A stretch of 64,000 bases of DNA from Cohnella thailandensis (GTDB taxonomy: Bacteria; Bacillota; Bacilli; Paenibacillales; Paenibacillaceae): positions 1 through 64,000 of the forward strand of contig NZ_JACJVQ010000014.1 of NCBI RefSeq assembly GCF_014212135.1, written 5' to 3'. Below, piece by piece: positions 46,073 through 54,860 of this stretch. A program made the translations under genes and the position numbers. How positions within the stretch are numbered: position 1 is the stretch's first letter; every line of letters begins with the position of its first letter. The notes under the pieces were generated by a model. The model searched no databases, had not been told where the DNA came from, and was given only the letters and a program-made list of their open reading frames with translations.

Positions 46073-46086
46073 GGAAAACGTTTTAT
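46073..46086. promoter_or_regulatory. Cre-like palindrome before the ABC operon
   Basis: GGAAAACGTTTTAT contains the perfect palindrome AAAACGTTTT and fits the CcpA consensus (TGAAARCGYTTTCA-like) with about two mismatches. It lies about 105 bp upstream of the transporter genes, where CcpA repression would be expected for a carbohydrate importer. Confidence 0.45.
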
Positions 46087-46191
46087 AAAAAGTCACCAAA
46101 GTGCTATGTCGGTCATCCCAGTAGATAGATGGGCCGCCTCAAGCCGCCGTACAATGAGATCACAAGCTAACCTTAGAGACAAAGGATTGTG

Positions 46192-47190
46192 ATGGAGATG
46201 GAACAGGCGACCCAGGCGGCGATCCCCAGGGAGAAGCCGAAGAAGGCCAAGCAGGAGAAAACCCTGAACCAGAGCTATTGGTCCAAGTACGGCATTTTCT
46301 ACCTGATGATGGCTCCGGCGCTTATCGTGCTTATTATCAATAACTATATCCCGATGGTTGGCGGTCTGATCGCCTTCAAGAACATGACGTACTCGTCCCC
46401 GAGCTTCTTCCAGAACTTCGCGGACAGCCCGTGGGTGGGCTGGGACAATTTCAAGTTCCTATTCCAGACGAGCGATGCCTGGCTGATCACGAGAAACACG
46501 CTTCTGTACAACGTCGTCTTCATCGTGATGAACCTGATCTTCGGCGTCGGCTTCGCCCTCCTGTTCAACTCGCTGCGAAGCAAGCGGCTGGCGAAGTTCC
46601 ACCAGACGACGATGTTCCTGCCTTACTTCCTGTCGATGATCATCATGGCGTACCTGGTGTACGCGTTCCTGAATCCGGAGATCGGAATCGTCAACAAGGT
46701 CATCTTCCCTTGGTTCGGCTGGGAGCCGATCGATTGGTACACGGAGCCGAAGTGGTGGCCGGTCATCCTGCCGCTTATCAACATCTGGCGGAACGTCGGG
46801 TACTACGCGGTCATCTACCTGGCGGCGATCATCGGCATCGACCACGAATATTACGAGGCCGCCACGATCGACGGAGCCAGCAAGTGGAGACAGATCTGGA
46901 GCATCACGATCCCTCTTATCCGTCCCGTCATTATCACGATGACTCTTCTGCAGATCGGCCGGATTTTCTACGCGGACTTCGGCTTGTTCTTCCAAGTGAC
47001 CCGCAACGCCGGGGCGCTGTACGACACGACGCTCGTTATCGATACTTACGTCTACCAAGGCTTCATGGTCATGGGGGATATCGGAATGTCCTCGGCCGCA
47101 GGGCTCTACCAAGCCGTCATAGGCTTCGTGCTGGTGCTGGCATCTAACCTCGTTGTCCGTCGAGTCAGCCGAGACGACGCCCTGTTCTAG
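46192..47190 (+). CDS. ABC permease (LplB/YteP type)
   Basis: A 332-aa sugar permease with a basic N-terminal extension (KPKKAKQEK), about six membrane segments and an EAA loop (YYEAATIDGASKWRQIWSI). AAAGGA lies 5 bp before ATG 46192; a GTG just before it and an ATG two codons later are other possible starts. It is the first gene of a three-gene transporter with no ATPase gene, as in MsmX-driven systems. Confidence 0.92.
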   Translation: MEMEQATQAAIPREKPKKAKQEKTLNQSYWSKYGIFYLMMAPALIVLIINNYIPMVGGLIAFKNMTYSSPSFFQNFADSPWVGWDNFKFLFQTSDAWLITRNTLLYNVVFIVMNLIFGVGFALLFNSLRSKRLAKFHQTTMFLPYFLSMIIMAYLVYAFLNPEIGIVNKVIFPWFGWEPIDWYTEPKWWPVILPLINIWRNVGYYAVIYLAAIIGIDHEYYEAATIDGASKWRQIWSITIPLIRPVIITMTLLQIGRIFYADFGLFFQVTRNAGALYDTTLVIDTYVYQGFMVMGDIGMSSAAGLYQAVIGFVLVLASNLVVRRVSRDDALF

Positions 47191-47214
47191 ACCAACCGAA
47201 GGAGGCCACATTCC

Positions 47215-48153
47215 ATGACCACAACGACATTGAAGAGAAAGCGCGCCAAGGCTTTCTCGGTGAGCGAAGTATCCCGAGGCTCCAACCTCGCGATCAATAT
47301 ATTCTTCTGGTTCTACACTCTGCTCTGCGTTATCCCGCTGCTCCTGATCCTGGCGGTATCCTTCTCGGACGAACAGAGGGTTCAGCTTAACGGCTACAAG
47401 CTGTGGCCGGAGAAATTCAGCCTGGGGGCGTACGACTTCCTCGTCAAGGATTGGAAGCCGATCGTCGAATCGTACGGGGTGTCGCTCTTCGTGACCATCG
47501 TCGGCACGCTCGTCGCCCTCACGATCATGACGCTGTACGCGTATCCGATCTCCCGCCGGGACTTCAAGCATCGCGGAATCTTCACCTTCATCATGTTCTT
47601 CACGATTCTGTTCAACAGCGGACTCGTTCCCTTCTATCTGACGTATAAGCAAGGGCTTCACCTGCAAGACACGATGCTCGTCCTGATGATGCCGTTCTTC
47701 GTTCAAGCTTTCTTCGTTCTGTTGATCCGCACGTTCTTCCAGAACTCGATCCCGCCGGCCCTGATGGAATCGGCGAAGATCGACGGGGCGGGCGAGCTGA
47801 GGACGTTCTTCCAGATCGTTCTTCCGCTCTCGCTTCCGGTGCTGGCCTCTGTCGGCCTTCTCTGTACGATGAACCTGTGGAACGACTGGTTCAACAGCCT
47901 GCTGTTCATCACGCCGGACGGCCCGATGAGCATTCAGTTCCGGATGTACCGGGCGCTGCTCGACATCCAGTACCTGAGCTCGAACTCGCAGGCCTACTCG
48001 GCCATCATGCAGGCGAACCCGAACTTCCAGATGCCGAGCGAGACCGCGCGGATGGCGATGGCCGTCATCGGGATCGGACCGATCATCTTCGTCTACCCGT
48101 TCTTCCAGCGGTACTTCATTACGGGACTTACGGTCGGCGCCGTCAAGGGTTGA
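47215..48153 (+). CDS. ABC permease (YtcP type)
   Basis: A 312-aa sugar permease, six membrane segments, EAA loop LMESAKIDGAGELRTFFQI. It starts 24 bp after its partner with AAGGAGG upstream. The pair takes up an oligosaccharide or related compound presented by the next gene's lipoprotein. Confidence 0.93.
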   Translation: MTTTTLKRKRAKAFSVSEVSRGSNLAINIFFWFYTLLCVIPLLLILAVSFSDEQRVQLNGYKLWPEKFSLGAYDFLVKDWKPIVESYGVSLFVTIVGTLVALTIMTLYAYPISRRDFKHRGIFTFIMFFTILFNSGLVPFYLTYKQGLHLQDTMLVLMMPFFVQAFFVLLIRTFFQNSIPPALMESAKIDGAGELRTFFQIVLPLSLPVLASVGLLCTMNLWNDWFNSLLFITPDGPMSIQFRMYRALLDIQYLSSNSQAYSAIMQANPNFQMPSETARMAMAVIGIGPIIFVYPFFQRYFITGLTVGAVKG

Positions 48154-48234
48154 TCGAATGGGAACAGGCTTCTACCGGTTACCGGCCGGTTGAGCATATA
48201 GTTATTCATTTTAGAAAAGGGAGGCAACACCACC

Positions 48235-49848
48235 ATGCTCCAAACGAGCACAAAGATTAAGAAGTCATTCGCGTTATCGCTGACGGCAGTAACGGCCTTA
48301 TCGCTTATCCTTGCTGGCTGCGGCGGCAATAACAACAACGAAGAGGCATCCTCCTCGCCGTCCGCGTCTCCGTCCGAGAGCGCATCCGCTCCGGCATCCG
48401 AGAGCGCTTCGCCTTCCCCGTCGGAATCGGCCGCGGCTCCGGAGCTCAAGGAGTACAAGCTGAGCTTCTTCCTTCCGGGAACTCCTCCCAAGGACGAAGT
48501 GAAGGTCGAAACCGAAATCAACAAGTACCTTAAGGAGAAGATCAACGCCACCCTGGACATCAACTTCGTCGACTGGGGACAATGGGATAACAAGATGAAC
48601 CTGGCGATCGCTTCCCGCGACCCGATGGACATCATCTTCACGGCCTCCTGGAACGGCCACTCCGCCAACGTGGCGAAGGGCGCCTTCCTGCCGCTGAACG
48701 ACGCGAGCGGCAAGTACGGCAACCTGCTGGAGCAGTACGGCCAAGACATTCTGTCCAGCCTGCCGGAAGCGTTCCTGAAGGGCGCGAAGATCAACGGCTT
48801 CAACTACGGCATTCCCGCGAACAAGGAGTTGGCCGAGCAAGGCGGGATCGTCTACCGTAAGGACGTCGCTGACGAGCTGGGCCTGACGGACAAGATCAAC
48901 GCGGTCAAGACGATCGCGGACCTCGAGCCGATCCTGGCCGAAGTCAAGGCGAAGAAGCCGGACATGATTCCGATCTTCATGCGCGACGGCGAGAACTTCA
49001 ACGCTCACTACTTCGCGAAGTACGATTACCTGGGCGACACGACGATCGACGGCGTTATCATGAAGGACGGCACGGATACGGTCGTCAAGTCCCGTTACGA
49101 CCAGCCTCGTTACCTGGAGACGCTGAAGATCACCCGCGAATTCTTCGAGAAGGGCTATATCAATAAAGATGCGGCTACGACGCAGCTGGGCGTGAACGAC
49201 GCGCTGAAGAAGGGCAACGTGTTCATGGTTCCTTCCCCGCTGAAGCCGGGCAAGGATGCCGAGCTTGCTTCCGCGACGGGTCTGTCCGGCAAGCTGGCTC
49301 AAGTCGCCATGACGGAACGCACGGTCGCGACGAGCGACACCGCCGGTTCGATGCTGGGCATTTCCACGACCTCCGGCGATCCGGCCCGCGCGATGATGCT
49401 CATCAACCTGCTGCACTCCGACAAGTACCTGAACAACCTGATCAACTTCGGCATCGAAGGCGATCACTATTCCCGCAACGGAGAGATCATCTCCCTGACG
49501 GACAATACGCCTAACTACAGCATCGGCGCCGCTTGGATGCTCGGCAACCAAATGATCAACTACGTCTGGGATACCGAAGCTCCGGACAAGTGGGACCAAT
49601 TCAAGAAGTTCAACGAAGGCGCGCACAACTCTCCGGCTCTCGGCTTCACGTTCAACGCCGAGCCGGTGAAGTCGCAAGCTTCCGTCATGAACAACACCCG
49701 CCGCCAGTACGATCCGGGCCTGGACACGGGCTCCGTCGATCCGGCCAAGGCAGAAGAGTACTTCAAGAAGCTGAAGTCCAACGGCCTCGATGACGTCATC
49801 GCCGAGAAGCAAAAGCAGCTGGATGCGTTCCTCGCATCCAATAAGTAA
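48235..49848 (+). CDS. Extracellular solute-binding lipoprotein (LipO/YtcQ type)
   Basis: A 537-aa binding protein. Signal peptide with lipobox LAGC (about residue 24), a Ser/Pro/Ala-Glu linker to about residue 65, then the large family-1 domain (YKLSFFLPGTPPKDEVKVET; WGQWDNKMNLAIASRDPMD). AAAGGGAGG precedes the ATG. A terminator follows at once, so it ends the operon. The large size is normal for the LipO group; ligand unknown. Confidence 0.93.
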   Translation: MLQTSTKIKKSFALSLTAVTALSLILAGCGGNNNNEEASSSPSASPSESASAPASESASPSPSESAAAPELKEYKLSFFLPGTPPKDEVKVETEINKYLKEKINATLDINFVDWGQWDNKMNLAIASRDPMDIIFTASWNGHSANVAKGAFLPLNDASGKYGNLLEQYGQDILSSLPEAFLKGAKINGFNYGIPANKELAEQGGIVYRKDVADELGLTDKINAVKTIADLEPILAEVKAKKPDMIPIFMRDGENFNAHYFAKYDYLGDTTIDGVIMKDGTDTVVKSRYDQPRYLETLKITREFFEKGYINKDAATTQLGVNDALKKGNVFMVPSPLKPGKDAELASATGLSGKLAQVAMTERTVATSDTAGSMLGISTTSGDPARAMMLINLLHSDKYLNNLINFGIEGDHYSRNGEIISLTDNTPNYSIGAAWMLGNQMINYVWDTEAPDKWDQFKKFNEGAHNSPALGFTFNAEPVKSQASVMNNTRRQYDPGLDTGSVDPAKAEEYFKKLKSNGLDDVIAEKQKQLDAFLASNK

Positions 49849-49860
49849 AGGGAAGTGTGA

Positions 49861-49899
49861 GAACCGCCGGGCGCAGGTGCGCTTGGCGGTTCTTTTGTT
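49861..49899 (+). terminator. Rho-independent terminator after the binding-protein gene
   Basis: GAACCGCC (49861-49868) pairs with GGCGGTTC (49885-49892), followed by TTTTGTT. Confidence 0.88.
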
Positions 49900-49956
49900 C
49901 GCGGCCGATGAATCCTAATTCCTTCCAGCGCGTATAGTTTTTTTGAGGTGATCCGC

Positions 49957-50064
49957 ATGAAAAAGTGGATTAAAAAGCGGTATGAGGATTTCTCTTTGGA
50001 AGCTGCTTTTGAAGTGACTTTGGAAGTCGCAGCGAGAGTCATTAAGACGATCCTTACTAAGTGA
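49957..50064 (+). CDS. 35-residue amphipathic micropeptide
   Basis: A short frame with a good ribosome site (GAGGTG, 6 bp before the ATG). The first eight residues are basic and aromatic (MKKWIKKR), followed by an acidic turn and a helix with regularly spaced hydrophobics (FSLEAAFEVTLEVAARVIK), ending TK. No stop or glycine-proline break occurs. It could be a membrane-associated peptide such as a type I toxin or a small regulator. It stands alone after a terminator; a TATAGT lies just upstream but without a clear -35. Not recognised. Confidence 0.55.
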   Translation: MKKWIKKRYEDFSLEAAFEVTLEVAARVIKTILTK

Positions 50065-50377
50065 GAATACTTCTGTATTCGCGGGTCGCCGGGTTTGGGG
50101 AGGGAGCAGGCGCCGTTACGGCTAGGTCGCCTCTCCCTCTTGCTCAGGTTGCGCCGCATCTCCTATCTGCTCAGTGGATTCGCTCCTCTATGGGTGGCAG
50201 GCTGCACGGCTTTCCTTTTTTACATAGGCTATGTCTCTTCTCCCCTTCGCTCAGGGAAGTTAAAGATTTGATTAGGTCGGTTGGGTCACGTTGACATTGG
50301 GTTGGCGTTTCGATAGCATGAATGTATTAGCGTGAATCGGAGCGGATTGGGAGCGCAGGCGCGGAGGGGGAACGATC
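50065..50377. other. Gap before the CbiX-like gene
   Basis: A 313-bp stretch. Apart from the promoter at 50291-50319 I see no gene, riboswitch or terminator. Confidence 0.45.
50291..50319 (+). promoter_or_regulatory. SigmaA-type promoter for the CbiX-like/dagK genes
   Basis: TTGACA (50291-50296), 17-bp spacer, TAGCAT (50314-50319), 59 bp upstream of the GTG start. Confidence 0.6.
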
Positions 50378-51196
50378 GTGAAACCGGGCATTCTGGTCAT
50401 CAGCCACGGGTCGAGGGAAGAGATGTGGGTGACCTCGGTGGAAGAGACCGTCGCCGCCGTCAGGGAAGCTTTGAGTCCCGTTATCGTGGAGTCCGCGTAT
50501 CTTGAATTGGTGGAAGGCCGCCTTATCCAAGACGGAATCGATAGGCTCGAGGCGGCGGGGGTGACGCACATTCTGGCGATCCCTCTGTTCGTGTCGGCCG
50601 GAAGCACGCATGTCGACGAGATCGGCTGGGCTCTCGGAGCGTACGAGGAGCCTCGCCGCCCTACGGATCTGGAACGGATGCGAGTGCGCGCGAAGCTTGC
50701 CTATGGGAAGCCGATCGCGGACGATCCGGAGATCGCGGACGTGCTCCGGGACCGGGTTGCCGCGTCGATGGCGGGAGATGGGCGTCGGGCGGACGAGATC
50801 TCGCTGCTGCTCATCGGCCATGGCAGCGAGGACGCTTGGTTCTACGAGGAATGGCATCGCGGGCTGGAAGGGCTGGCTGCTCTAATGAAGGAACGCGGCG
50901 GCTATGCGGATGCCAAGGTGGCGACGCTCCGGCCGGATGAGGTCGCGGGCCGTGTGAGTGAGCTTCGGGAGAGCAACCCCGGGAGCTTCGTCGCGGCGGT
51001 TCCGGTCATGATCAGCGAAGGGTATTTTACCTCGGCGGTCATTCCGCGCAGGCTGGAGGGGCTCGGCTGCGGCTACGCGGAGAGCTCGCTTCTTCCGCAT
51101 CCCAAGCTGCAGGAATGGATACGAAGGCAGGCCGCGCAGTGGCTGCAAGAGTTGTTGGCGAAGGGCGAAGAGGGGGAGCAAGTTGGAGAAAATTAG
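50378..51196 (+). CDS. Sirohydrochlorin chelatase-like protein (CbiX family)
   Basis: A 272-aa protein with two CbiX-like halves. The first has ILVISHGSREEM and THILAIPLFVSAGSTHVDEIG, the second LLLIGHGSEDAW and VAAVPVMISEGYFTSAVIP; the SHGS/GHGS histidines are the metal-binding type. Such enzymes insert Co, Ni or Fe into tetrapyrroles, but no cobalamin or sirohaem genes are here. Start GTG 50378 follows GGAGGGGG. It overlaps dagK by 14 bp. Confidence 0.82.
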   Translation: MKPGILVISHGSREEMWVTSVEETVAAVREALSPVIVESAYLELVEGRLIQDGIDRLEAAGVTHILAIPLFVSAGSTHVDEIGWALGAYEEPRRPTDLERMRVRAKLAYGKPIADDPEIADVLRDRVAASMAGDGRRADEISLLLIGHGSEDAWFYEEWHRGLEGLAALMKERGGYADAKVATLRPDEVAGRVSELRESNPGSFVAAVPVMISEGYFTSAVIPRRLEGLGCGYAESSLLPHPKLQEWIRRQAAQWLQELLAKGEEGEQVGEN

Positions 51197-52100
51197 AGCT
51201 CGGTTGATCTATAACCCGACATCCGGACGGGAGGAGATGCGGCGTCGGCTTCCATGGGTGCTTCAACGGTTGGAGCAAGGGGGAATCGAGACGTCCTGCC
51301 ACGCCACGGAAGGCAAGGGAGATGCGGCTCATGCGGCGGCGGCGGCGGTGGAGCGGGGCTACGACCTGATCATCGCGGCCGGGGGAGACGGCACGCTGAA
51401 CGAAGTCGTGAACGGCATGTCCAGGCACGAGAACAGGCCGATGCTCGGCGTCATGCCGATGGGAACGACGAACGACTTCGCCCGGGCGCACGGCATTCCG
51501 AGACGCTGGCAGGAAGCGGTCGACCTGATCGTCCGCCGGTATACGCGTCCAGTCGACGTTGGCTACGCGAGCAATGACAAATACTTCATTAATATCGCGG
51601 GCGGAGGCTTCCTCACCGATCTGTCGTACGAGGTGCCGAGCAAGCTGAAGACGATGATCGGCCAGCTCGCTTATTACGTCAAGGGCTTCGAGAAGGTCGT
51701 GAACGTCCATCCGACCAAGCTGAATATCACGGCCGAGGGCGTCGGGGATTTCGAGGACGAGTACATGCTCTTCCTCGTGGCGAATAGCCAGTCGGTAGGA
51801 GGCTTCGAGAAGCTGGCGCCGCAGGCGAACACGAACGACGGCCTGTTCGATGTCGTGCTGATGAGAAAATGCAACCTGGCGGAGATGATCCGGATCGCCA
51901 CTCTCGCCATGAGAGGCGAGCATCTGAACGATTCTCATATCGTGCATTTTCAGACGTCGAAGCTGACCGTCACGACGGAGGACCGCGTGCAGCTGAACTT
52001 GGACGGCGAACTGGGCGGCGCCCTTCCGATCGAGCTGTCGGTGCTGAAGGGGCATCTGTCGGTTATCGTGGACGAGACGGGGATGACTTCTTATAAGTAA
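51183..52100 (+). CDS. dagK: Diacylglycerol kinase
   Basis: A 305-aa lipid kinase of the DagK/YegS group. RLIYNPTSGRE, the nucleotide loop IAAGGDGTLNEVVNG and VMPMGTTNDFARAHGIP are all clear; residues around LFDVVLMRKC and QLNLDGELGG complete the fold. It recycles diacylglycerol to phosphatidic acid. Start TTG 51183 with AGGGGGAG upstream. In other bacilli dagK is also next to the RlmD-type methyltransferase gene, as here. Confidence 0.93.
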   Translation: MEKIRARLIYNPTSGREEMRRRLPWVLQRLEQGGIETSCHATEGKGDAAHAAAAAVERGYDLIIAAGGDGTLNEVVNGMSRHENRPMLGVMPMGTTNDFARAHGIPRRWQEAVDLIVRRYTRPVDVGYASNDKYFINIAGGGFLTDLSYEVPSKLKTMIGQLAYYVKGFEKVVNVHPTKLNITAEGVGDFEDEYMLFLVANSQSVGGFEKLAPQANTNDGLFDVVLMRKCNLAEMIRIATLAMRGEHLNDSHIVHFQTSKLTVTTEDRVQLNLDGELGGALPIELSVLKGHLSVIVDETGMTSYK

Positions 52101-52287
52101 GAAGCGCGGAGAACTGGGAAAGAGCTTGAACAGCAATAGGCTAGGGCAAGGAAGGTTATGAGCTAGAGTAATGAAGGGCAAAGGGAAGAAATAGAAGAGC
52201 AGTTCAAGAAAATGGGGCGGGGGCGACGACGGCGAACGGAGGCTGTCGGATCGTCCTTCTGCGCTTTATGGAGCGGGGTAGGAATTG

Positions 52288-53895
52288 ATGCAATCACGGA
52301 GAGGCTCTTCCGGTAAGCGGAATGCGGGACGGCAAGGCTCGAACGGGCGCGGGAAGGTTGGTGCCGAGAAGACTGTACGTGAAAAAGGCGGTCGCTTCGG
52401 CGGGGGACAATCGGGAGCGGGCGCGAGTAAGAGCGTAGAGGGATCCGGTGCGAGAAAGAGTATTGCGGGAGTCCCCGTCGAAGTAGGGCAGCAGGTGACG
52501 CTCGAGATTGTTGGGCTCACTCATGAGGGCGAAGGGGTTGGCCGGGTGGAAGGCTATACCCTTTTCGTGCGTGGGGCTCTTCCTGGTGACCGCGCTCAAG
52601 CGGAGGTCGTCAGCATCGGCAAATCGTTCGGCCGCGCTCGCATGACGGAGTTGCTCTCGCCAAGCGCCGACCGGATTGCCGCTCCATGCCCGATCTACGA
52701 CTCGTGCGGCGGCTGCCAGCTCCAGCATTGGAGCTACGAGGCTCAACTGAGGTGGAAGCAGCAACATGTGATGGACAACCTGGCTCGGATCGGGAAGCTT
52801 CCGGTTGTTGCGGCTGGTTCCGTTAACTCTGATTCGCCTGCGTCGGAAGAATCGAATGAACGGCCTCCCGTTATCGTGCATCCCGTCATCGGCATGGAAG
52901 AGCCTTGGCGTTACCGCAACAAGGCGCAGGTTCCGATCGGTTTCGATTCGGAAGGCGGGCTTGTCGGCGGCTTCTTCGAGCAAGGCACCCATGACATCGT
53001 CGACATGGACGCCTGCCTCATCCAGCAAGAGCAAAACGAAGAGACCGTGCAGCTCGTGAAGCGCATTGCCCGGTCGCTTGGCTACAGCGCCTACGACCGC
53101 GAGACCGGGCGCGGCCTGCTGCGCCACGTCGTCGTCCGCCACGCGGAAGCGACCGGCGAGCGCATGGTCGTCCTCGTGACGAACGGCAAGGATTTGCCCC
53201 ACGCGGACGAGCTCGTGGGGCTGATAAGGGACGGCGTTCCCGGCGTCAAAAGCATCTGCCAGAACGTAAACACGGACCGCTCGCCGGTCATCTTCGGCGA
53301 GGAAACCCGCGTCTTATGGGGGAGCGACGTCATCTACGACGATATCGGGGACATCCGCTTCGCCATCTCGGCTCGCTCCTTCTTCCAGGTCAACCCCGTG
53401 CAGACGGAGCGCTTATATCGCTCCGCCGTCAACTACGCCGCCCTCACCGGCGAGGAAACGGTGATCGACGCTTATTGCGGCATCGGAACGATCACCCTGT
53501 TCCTCACGAAGCACGCTCGCCGCGTCTATGGCGTCGAGATCGTTCCTGAGGCGATCGAGGATGCTAAGCGGAATGCGGCATTGAACGGAATTAAGAATGC
53601 TGAGTTTGAGGTTGGCGATGCAGGAGTTGTTATGCCTCGCTGGCAAGCCCAAGGAGTGTCTCCCGACGTTATTGTGGTGGATCCTCCTCGCAAGGGTTGC
53701 GATCCGGTGTTGCTGGAGACGATGCTCCAGCTTCGCCCGGAGAGGATCGTTTATGTGTCGTGTAATCCGAGCACCCTCGCGAGAGACTTGAGGGTGCTAG
53801 AGGATGGGGGCTACCGGGCGGTTGAAGTTCAGCCGGTGGATATGTTTCCTCATACGGGGCATGTGGAGTGCGTGGCCTTACTGGTTCGTGAATGA
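52288..53895 (+). CDS. 23S rRNA (uracil-C5)-methyltransferase, RlmD/RlmCD family
   Basis: A 535-aa TrmA-family enzyme. The first 65 residues are a basic Gly/Ser/Arg-rich extension; then a TRAM domain (VTLEIVGLTHEGEGVGRVEG), the iron-sulfur cysteines (CPIYDSCGGCQLQHW), the SAM fold (FQVNPVQTERLY; IDAYCGIGTITLFL) and the catalytic Cys in VYVSCNPSTLARDL, with DPPRKGCDP before it. It methylates U in 23S rRNA. The AT-rich island starts right after its terminator, so its 3' end is a likely integration site. Confidence 0.93.
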   Translation: MQSRRGSSGKRNAGRQGSNGRGKVGAEKTVREKGGRFGGGQSGAGASKSVEGSGARKSIAGVPVEVGQQVTLEIVGLTHEGEGVGRVEGYTLFVRGALPGDRAQAEVVSIGKSFGRARMTELLSPSADRIAAPCPIYDSCGGCQLQHWSYEAQLRWKQQHVMDNLARIGKLPVVAAGSVNSDSPASEESNERPPVIVHPVIGMEEPWRYRNKAQVPIGFDSEGGLVGGFFEQGTHDIVDMDACLIQQEQNEETVQLVKRIARSLGYSAYDRETGRGLLRHVVVRHAEATGERMVVLVTNGKDLPHADELVGLIRDGVPGVKSICQNVNTDRSPVIFGEETRVLWGSDVIYDDIGDIRFAISARSFFQVNPVQTERLYRSAVNYAALTGEETVIDAYCGIGTITLFLTKHARRVYGVEIVPEAIEDAKRNAALNGIKNAEFEVGDAGVVMPRWQAQGVSPDVIVVDPPRKGCDPVLLETMLQLRPERIVYVSCNPSTLARDLRVLEDGGYRAVEVQPVDMFPHTGHVECVALLVRE

Positions 53896-53912
53896 ATCCC
53901 ATAGAAACGACG

Positions 53913-53940
53913 AAAACCCTTGGTACACAAGGGTTTTTAT
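53913..53940 (+). terminator. Terminator of the methyltransferase gene, possible att core
   Basis: AAAACCCTTG (53913-53922) pairs with CAAGGGTTTT (53928-53937), loop GTACA, then TTAT. It marks the edge between the GC-rich chromosome and the AT-rich island and lies about 75 bp from the end of an integrase remnant, so it may include the attachment site. Confidence 0.75.
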
Positions 53941-54014
53941 CATCTTACTATGAAATTGTAATGACCAGGATACCCTTGGGATTTGCTATTGACCACGGAT
54001 TGACCACATGGAAA

Positions 54015-54600
54015 TCATGCTCTTTTGGTAGCTTTCGATTTCTTCATTATTCGCTCGAAATGGTCGACAGCTTCCTGTTGCATATCGATAGTAGCATGGG
54101 CGTAAACGTTGAGGGTCATTGCTGCGTTTGTATGTCCTAGGCGATCAGCGACAACCTTAACATTCTGCCCCATCCGCAACATAAGCGTTGCATGTGTATG
54201 TCTAGTATCATGGAATCGTATGATGGTACCCCAGCCAGCTTCATCATTCTTCTAAAGTGGCCTGTCAGACTCCGTGGATTGACTGGTTGTCCGTCTTCCC
54301 TGGCAATAACCAGATCAAAATCATCTTTGTAACTTTCTCCAAGAGCCAATCTGTGCTTGTTTTGTTCAATGCGATGTTTGTTAATCTCGCTAACGACAGA
54401 TTCAGGAAGGGAGATCATCCGAATGGAGGATCGAGTTTTTGGAGTAAGGAAAGTGAAGCTTCCCTTAGCCCAATATAGGGACTGGCGAATGCTTAATTTT
54501 CCGTTCTCAAGATCACAATCTTTCCATCGAATCCCAAGGATTTAGCCTCTTCTCATTCCAGTAAACAGAGCTAATAGGTTTACTTGGAATGACTCCCATG
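54015..54600 (-). pseudogene. Tyrosine recombinase (phage/ICE integrase) remnant
   Basis: Reading the minus strand gives a continuous integrase C-terminal half with two lesions. FTGMRRG is followed by TAA (54542-54544) where a Glu codon is expected, then LGIRWKDCDLENGKLSIRQ and ISLPESVVSEINKHR. Near 54222-54232 one base is lost, after which RFHDTRHTHATLML, ADRLGHTNAAMTLNVYAH (with the catalytic Tyr) follow to a stop at 54015. The N-terminal half is missing, cut off where an Mrr fragment begins. The enzyme is dead; it marks the island as formerly mobile. Confidence 0.88.
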
Positions 54601-54789
54601 GACGCAAGTAGTATTTTTGTTTCTACAGGTGGTTATACCACTTCAGCAAGATCGGTTGCACAACAGAATGGTGTGAAGCTATTAGATCTTGGAGAATTTA
54701 CACAATTAGTATACACTTGGTATGAGAAGGTACCTATTGAGGCTCAACAACTAATCCCTTTGCAAAAGATTTATGTGCAATTAAATTAG
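54589..54789 (+). pseudogene. Truncated Mrr-type restriction endonuclease (C-terminus)
   Basis: A 66-codon frame whose main part (SSIFVSTGGYTTSARSVAQQ, then LLDLGEFTQLVYTWYE and ALIPL-like QQLIPLQKIYVQ) matches the end of Mrr_cat-type endonucleases. The catalytic D-ExK part and everything before it are absent. It abuts the integrase remnant at about 54600, so a deletion or recombination event joined the two. Confidence 0.7.
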
Positions 54790-54860
54790 TGATAAGAATT
54801 TACTTTCAGAAGCTACATGGTTTCTATATAAGGTACACTGTATGGAAGAGGTTATATGTC

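Noticed and set aside
54478..54491. Match of GGGACTGGCGAATG to the repeat at 103-116
   Set aside because: Inside the integrase remnant this sequence encodes a normal conserved stretch (SIRQSL); the 14-base match is most likely chance.
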